This document shows, piece after piece, positions 18,874-23,650 of a stretch of DNA of 23,650 bases. The DNA lies in assembly GCA_009602725.1 (NCBI GenBank), contig WELB01000011.1, positions 1,026,218 to 1,049,867 on the forward strand. Direction: 5' to 3'. Position 1 is the first letter of the stretch; each line of letters opens with the position of its first letter. A model generated the notes under the pieces. That model did not search any database and had not been told where the DNA came from. It saw only the letters and a list, made by a program, of their open reading frames with translations. This DNA comes from Spirogloea muscicola (taxonomy: Eukaryota; Streptophyta; Zygnematophyceae; Spirogloeales; Spirogloeaceae). A program made the translations under genes and the position numbers.

Positions 18874-21680
18874 TCAGCTGTCGCTCATGAGGTCGTCAAG
18901 GCTAAACTCCTCTTCTGCAGGTGGCTGCCCGTCCTTGCCGTCCCACGGCTCCGTCTCTTCGACGGGCGGAACAACCTCCACAGACTCGGAGCCGCGCCCT
19001 CCCAGCCCAGCCTGCTGCACAAAGTCGCTGAACACGTGGACACGTGGACACAGAGATGTCTCTGCATCAGCGAAGACTGTCATGACCATGGCCAAAGTTG
19101 ACTATTTGTGTAAGGCAAACAAGAAGACTTGTTATGGAGCCTCCCTCTGCATCCTGACAAAGACATTGCACTTATATCTGAATGAAAAGTCTTGCTGTTA
19201 TTGAGGCTGTCAATCTGGCAAGTGGACCCTTCAGAATTGCAGTAGTCAAAAGCAATGTGGTTGTGTCGGGCGAGGCTTATACTCACATAATCGGCTGCTT
19301 GTCAAAATAACCCTTGAAGGGGACAATAAGCTGCTTCTTGACGCTTAGCGCCACGAGCGCAGGGTACCCGTAACCGCCCACGCCCACGGCCTTCTCAAGT
19401 GCCGCCTGCTTGCTGGCTTCAGCCCACACATAGCTGCTTGGCCGCCCCACCCAGTCTACTGGTCAGGCCAGCTTGATGGAGTGCACAATTTCCAGCATAA
19501 AGATGTGCAAGGTGGTTAAGCTGGACGTTGGCAGAACCATATGAGAAAGTCTAAGACAAGGAGACTGCACCTGTACGCACTCTTCTTGAAGTGCTCACTG
19601 ACTTCCTTGAGGATACCAAGGTATTTGTTGCGCCCCTCAGCTCCAGTGTCCAGGATGTTTGGGAGGAAAGCCAGGAAGCAGATGGTGGACTTTGCACAAT
19701 ACTGGTCCAAGACATTCTGAAGGCACATGCCGATAAGCACTGTAAGTCAACCACTGAGACCAACTGGGCTGCCAGCACAACTAGCATAGTCTGTTGAGTG
19801 ACGTCAACCTCTGCTGCACAGATGTAGTGCTTTACTCGTCATTTCAGCTCACCTGATTGCTGAGCTCCAGCACCTCAGGAGCAACTGCGTTCGCTTCTAA
19901 GTGGTCCTGAGCAAAGCTCTCAATTGCTGATGCAGATCTTGGACCTTCATAAGGAACAGGGCTCTCCTTGTCGGCGCCAAAGACCAGGATGGTGGGAAAG
20001 CCCTTGATACCATACTTCCTTGCTAAAGTCTGCAAACATCAATCCAATTTGTGCAACCAAAAACAGTGAGAAACTTGCAGACATGCACTTTGCAGACTGC
20101 CACCAGCGTGCAGTCTTGACGAGTGTACTGATCGCCATGCGGTCCAACGTCCAAGTCAGCTGATGCTGTCTATCCTGGTCAGATGCAAGTGAGAAGTACT
20201 AGCCGTCTCTGAGGTGCTAATGCCCTGACAGTCATACGGCTGACAAAGAGAAAATGCATCATACTTCTTCCACAGTACAGTCCACCTCCCCCAGCTTGAC
20301 TTGCCCCTGCAGGGACTTGGCGGCACGCTTCCATTCTGGCGCAAGTTTCTTGCAGTGCCCACACCTGTCAAACGCCTGCAGTTTTTTGTCACCTTCAACA
20401 AGTTCAATGTGCAGGTGGCCACTCAAAGTAGGCCGAGCTGAGTCCATGGTCGAAGTCAGATAAATGTGGCCCTTAGCGTCTGATTGCATGCGGCTCGAGA
20501 TCAGGGGAGGAGAGCGTAAGCAGCCATACCATGGAGCAAAGAACTCCACCAGCCAGAGATCGGTGCTCTTCAATACTTGCTCCTCGAAGTTGCTGCTCGT
20601 AAGAGTCACAGACCCACTCTTCTCACCTGAGCTGCTGCCGCCCTTCCCACTGCCTCCCGTGGCCTTCCCGGACAGTCTTGCCTGTACAAGGCTCTTCACC
20701 TGCACCAGATACCCAAAGAAGCGTAAGAGCAGTGACGTCAAGAGTCACTAAGCCAACACATGTCTCATTAAAGCTCACACTGTGCAATGCAAAGTCATTG
20801 TCCAAAGCTGATGTCAAAAAAGGTTGTCAAACCCCTGTCCTCTCTGACTTGAAAATCGCACCAAAACCTGGGTCAACTGTGATATGACTTTGAGCAGCCT
20901 CTAGCTCCTACCTGGCTGAGCGCAAAGTCAACAATGGCTTTGGCATCTCTGGGCCCCTGGTAGTCGCTCAGGCCCTTCTTGCCCGGGCTGAAATATTTGA
21001 TGGTCGGAAAGCCCTGGATGCCATGGTCCTGCCATGGGCGTACACTCGAAAGCAAAAATCAAAAGTCACATCTGAAATTCACAAGCACAAAATGGTATTG
21101 CTGGTGGAGCTCTCTCTCTGACCAGCAGATTTGATCACAGAAATTGGTCTGAATCTGGGGTTTTGCCGACGCGCAGCAGACACGACGGCGGCGCTCACGA
21201 AGACGCGAGATAGTGCCCAATCACCTGTGCCAGGGACTGGTGGGCGTCGCAATCCGCGGCGGCGACAGTGGCAACGCCCTTGAGGGCCTTGGCGGCCTGC
21301 TCCCAGGCGGGCGCCAGGTTCTTGCAGTGCCCGCACCACGGCGCGAAGAACTCCACCAACACCACCTTATTGCTTTCTAGCACCTATTGGTAAGGCAGCG
21401 ACGGGCGTCTCAGGCGGCTGTGCTGCTCAGGCCATGAGCGTTGCAGCGGCTGGAGCTCGCTGGCAGTGAAGAAGCGGTCAGCTCGCCCGACACCGTTGTC
21501 CAGGCAATGGGGATTGCGCAGGATAGACCGTCGCACCTTGGCGATGAAGTTGGCGGGCGAGAGCTGCAGCACCGCCGAGTCCGGGCCGTAAAGCGCCAGC
21601 GCCGGGCCAGCGAGCGCCGCCAGGAGGACGACCGCAGCCAGCCATCGGCTGGCGGCGACGGCGGCCGCCGCCGCCGCCAT
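18874..21680 (-). CDS. Protein disulfide isomerase, PDIL2/P5 (PDIA6) type, 9 exons
   Basis: ER-type thiol-disulfide isomerase for folding of secretory proteins. Exons on the minus strand: 21680-21537, 21383-21225, 21028-20912, 20699-20530, 20364-20265, 20029-19853, 19716-19571, 19433-19287 and 19027-18874. Phases match at every junction; the second-domain WCGHC is rebuilt across a phase-2 intron. The product has 437 residues: signal peptide about 1-29 ([19 protein letters not shown]), thioredoxin domain a with WCGHC at 64-68, domain a' with WCGHC at 197-201, then a b-like domain ([34 protein letters not shown]) and an acidic tail ([20 protein letters not shown]). The order a-a'-b and length fit plant PDIL2-2/2-3. 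The tail ends DDLMSDS with no KDEL or HDEL, and none was seen in the following DNA. The start is the only ATG giving a signal peptide. Confidence 0.92.
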
Positions 21681-22255
21681 GTCCGACTATGCGCCCGCAC
21701 TAGCTGGCGGGTCGCCGCCTCCGAGGCTGGCACGCAGTCGGCTGGCCCGCAGGTCGCGGCTGACGGCTCGGCGAGCTGATTCGCTCCAGGTCGAGCGCCT
21801 TGGCCCGAATGCGGCGAAGCCGGAGAGCAACCAGCGGCACGGCGGCGGCTTTGGCGGCGGCGGTGGTGGCGGGCGCTCGCAGGCCCCGGGATTGGCGGCG
21901 TGACTGGCGGTGCCGAACGGGGGAAACGGGGTATCTATCCGCGACGCCGAGACGGCGACTCGGTTCAACGGAGAAGCCGCTTTCTGCCCACTCAGCCAAC
22001 TGTGGTTGAGAGACGGCGGAGGCCGAACCAACGGCCACTCGCAATGGTGGTGACTGATGGAACAAGGTCCAACAGAAGAGAAAGTGGCTTTCCCCCAACA
22101 ACAAAGCCTCGTTAGCAGCCACAAGCTGCTAACCCAAGAGGAAGAAGGCGCGTCCAATCTTGAGAGGAAGCGCGGCCGGTTTGACTGGTGGCTGGGAGAG
22201 CAGTGGCCGTGAGAGGCCCAGCCAAAAGAGAGGAAATGCTTGCATTCCCCACTAC
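21681..22255. other. Upstream region of PDI, no recognised gene
   Basis: Probable PDI promoter and 5' UTR. It is GC-rich and includes a GGCGGCGGC-type run at about 21840-21875. An open frame on the opposite strand starts at the same CATG as PDI but is Gly/Arg/Ser low-complexity with no family signal. Confidence 0.4.
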
Positions 22256-22325
22256 AGAGGCGAAAAAGCTCGCCCTTAGAAGATAGGGGCTAGCAGAAGC
22301 CAGCCAAAAAAGAATGGGAAAAAAC
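22256..22325 (-). repeat. Diverged copy of the dispersed hairpin repeat, inverted
   Basis: AAGCTCGCCCTTAGAAGATAGGGGCTAGCAGAAGCCAGCCAAAAAAG-type sequence, read on the minus strand, gives TTTTTTGGCTGGCTTCTGCT followed by AGCCCCTATCTTCTAAGGGC. This is a clearly related but diverged version of the repeat at 8911-8960 and 15304-15364. Confidence 0.6.
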
Positions 22326-22970
22326 AGAGCCCCCCACCACGTCACTGGGCGGCCGTGATTGGTCACTGTTCGGAGGCAGCGGCGTTGATCGACCGTAGCC
22401 GTGGCACGATCGCTGCCGTCGGCGAGGCCGTGCCCCCATACCAACATGCAGTCGGAGCGGCTTTACTGTCTGGTGTTCTGATTCACTTGTGGGGACTAGA
22501 GTCTTCTATTGTATTTTCCGATTTGTTACCTTTGCTCCTGTTTCAACTTTGACGTCCTCTTACATACTGTCCTGGCTTACTTTGGCCTCCTCTGCGGCGT
22601 CGTGTTTCAGCCTCTTGCAGCGAGCTCAGGCTCATGCTTTGCACCAGAAAGCTGGTCGAGCTTTAGCTGGTCATGCCACGCCATTTCCCGCCGCTACCAT
22701 GGGGAGCCGGTGGATTTCCATATTGCAGGCTCGCTCGCACAGGTGTATCGAATGCGCCTGCCCGTCTGGCTGCCGAGGTCCATGGCTCGCGCGTTGCATC
22801 TGCGTGCCGGTTGTGCCCTCACTGCAGCCTCTGGCTCTGGCCTGGGGACCCGCTACCAGGAGCCCAGTTTCTCCGACCTGCGGCTGCTTAGCAGGGGTTA
22901 CTGAGTTTCGCGTTCCGTCGACTTGTGGCAAGCTATGTAAATTCTCATGTCGGTATCTTTTTGGCTCTTT
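22326..22970. other. Intergenic region with repeat-derived sequence, no recognised gene
   Basis: No conserved gene was seen. At 22873-22906 one frame reads SDLRLLSRGY then stop, and the DNA (GACCTGCGGCTGCTTAGCAG) matches 15135-15155 closely. This suggests remnants of a mobile element whose family I cannot name. Confidence 0.35.
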
Positions 22971-23045
22971 TTATTCTGTCCATTCTTTTAGGGCTGGCCT
23001 CTGCCAACCCCTCTTCGCCATGGGCGCGCAATTTCTTGTCAATTT
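22971..23045 (+). repeat. Diverged copy of the dispersed hairpin repeat, direct
   Basis: CCATTCTTTTAGGGCTGGCC then CTGCCAACCCCTCTTCGCCATGGGCGCGCAATTTCTT. It follows the layout of the repeat at 8680-8960 (CCATTCTTTTGGGCTGGCC, then CCCCT, then CAATGGGCGAGCACTTTCTT) with scattered substitutions. Confidence 0.6.
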
Positions 23046-23530
23046 AGCTGTGGCACAAGGGCTTGTCAGTCGCCGTCCAGTATTTGGGCATCGATAAGCG
23101 ACCTCTACGTGCTGACTCGTGGTTATTGAGCGGGTCAGCTTAGCAGCAGGTGATAAATATCTGTCGATGTGCTTTGCCTTTGTACTTGGCCACCCAGGCC
23201 CTCATCAATACACACTCGTTTCTATTAATGGCCTTACACTGAAGGAGATGTTTCTCTTCGGGGATCCCGAGGCCCTAAGAAGAATGCGGCTGCTGATATC
23301 AAAAGAGCGGCTGTAAAAGCCAGCCAGTTGCTTACAGAGGGTGTTCATGACTACGTATAACCCGCTACTAATTCCGCTTCTGCTTCTGGTAGCGGAGCCA
23401 CACGCTAGGCCGAAGCGAGCTTAGTAACCCCGTGTCGGCAGTAGTAGAACCAGATGAGCTGGGGTGAGGAAGAGCGGGCCCGCTGCGCAAGCCAGAGGCT
23501 GCTGCAAGAGCGCGACCGGCTCAGCGGAGG
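23046..23530. other. Intergenic region with degenerate coding-like fragment
   Basis: At 23098-23130 a frame reads SDLYVLTRGY then stop, resembling fragments at 9206 and 22873. A nearby open frame (23119-23316) includes YTLVSINGLTLKEMFLFGD and could be a mobile-element remnant; no family was recognised. Another piece of the repeat (AAAAGCCAGCCAG) is at 23316-23328. Confidence 0.3.
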
Positions 23531-23557
23531 CCCTAAACCGCAAACCCTAACCCTAAA
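23531..23557 (+). repeat. Interstitial telomere-like CCCTAAA motifs
   Basis: CCCTAAA at 23531-23537 and AAACCCTAACCCTAAA at 23542-23557 match the plant/green-algal telomere unit (TTTAGGG on the other strand) and include a telo-box. With only about three units inside unique sequence, a promoter telo-box for a gene beginning beyond 23650 is as likely as a telomere remnant. Confidence 0.5.
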
Positions 23558-23587
23558 GACGGTGCGACTGCACAGCACCTGTCCCCA

Positions 23588-23589
23588 CG

Positions 23590-23620
<31 letters not shown>

Positions 23621-23623
23621 CGG
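23588..23623 (+). repeat. CGG microsatellite
   Basis: About eight uninterrupted CGG units, then TGG and more CGG. Such runs are common near gene starts in this GC-rich window and may lie in the 5' UTR or first exon of a gene extending past the right edge. Confidence 0.7.
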
Positions 23624-23650
23624 CGCGCTGCCTGCAGCGGCGCAGCCCGC

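Noticed and set aside
21679-21903. 74-residue plus-strand frame starting at the same CATG as the PDI start
   Set aside because: Gly-run and Arg/Ser-rich, no family match; the shared CATG palindrome makes the paired start a coincidence.
1-23650. tRNA, rRNA, CRISPR arrays or bacterial operon signals
   Set aside because: No TTCGA-arm tRNA pattern, rRNA segment or regularly spaced repeats were seen; introns show a eukaryotic nuclear origin.

Overview
The window is nuclear DNA from a eukaryote, most likely a green alga of the trebouxiophyte kind. Every recognisable gene is split by many spliceosomal introns. The base composition is GC-rich with runs of CGG/GCC. Several proteins resemble plant versions: ZW10, a PDIL2-type disulfide isomerase, a plant-style DUF179 protein with a transit-like N-terminus, and a pectinesterase. 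Plant-type CCCTAAA motifs also occur. No database search was possible. Families were named from conserved motifs, and exons were joined by splice signals, reading phase and fit to the family.

Layout: (1) ZW10, + strand, 1-5053, open at the left edge, 15 exons. (2) Pectinesterase, - strand, 7993-5520, 8 exons, convergent with ZW10. (3) A repeat-rich gap, 7994-9703, with a 403-bp element bounded by perfect 31-bp inverted repeats, a 75-bp tandem duplication and copies of a dispersed hairpin repeat. (4) UPF0301/DUF179 (AlgH-like) protein, - strand, 11186-9704. (5) PRCC-domain protein, + strand, 11723-13193, divergent from DUF179. (6) A protein matching only the C-terminal half of LarC (DUF111), - strand, 14809-13304, whose stop lies 110 bp from the PRCC stop. 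(7) A gap with inverted and direct copies of the dispersed repeat. (8) Class I fructose-bisphosphate aldolase, + strand, 15700-18379, 10 exons. (9) PDIL2/P5-type protein disulfide isomerase, - strand, 21680-18874, 9 exons. (10) 21681-23650, repeat-rich, ending in telomere-like CCCTAA motifs and a CGG microsatellite.

The genes look like unrelated housekeeping functions: vesicle tethering, carbohydrate metabolism, RNA-processing-associated protein, ER folding, nickel-cofactor chemistry. They do not form a pathway cluster. The most striking observation is in the aldolase gene. The two residues that would otherwise be missing, including the catalytic glutamate, are supplied by a 6-nt micro-exon with its own acceptor and donor. 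Other points worth checking are the LarC C-terminal-only protein with a GC-AG intron, a PDI with no KDEL-type tail, an unknown base sitting where the pectinesterase reading frame changes, and the unnamed repeat families.
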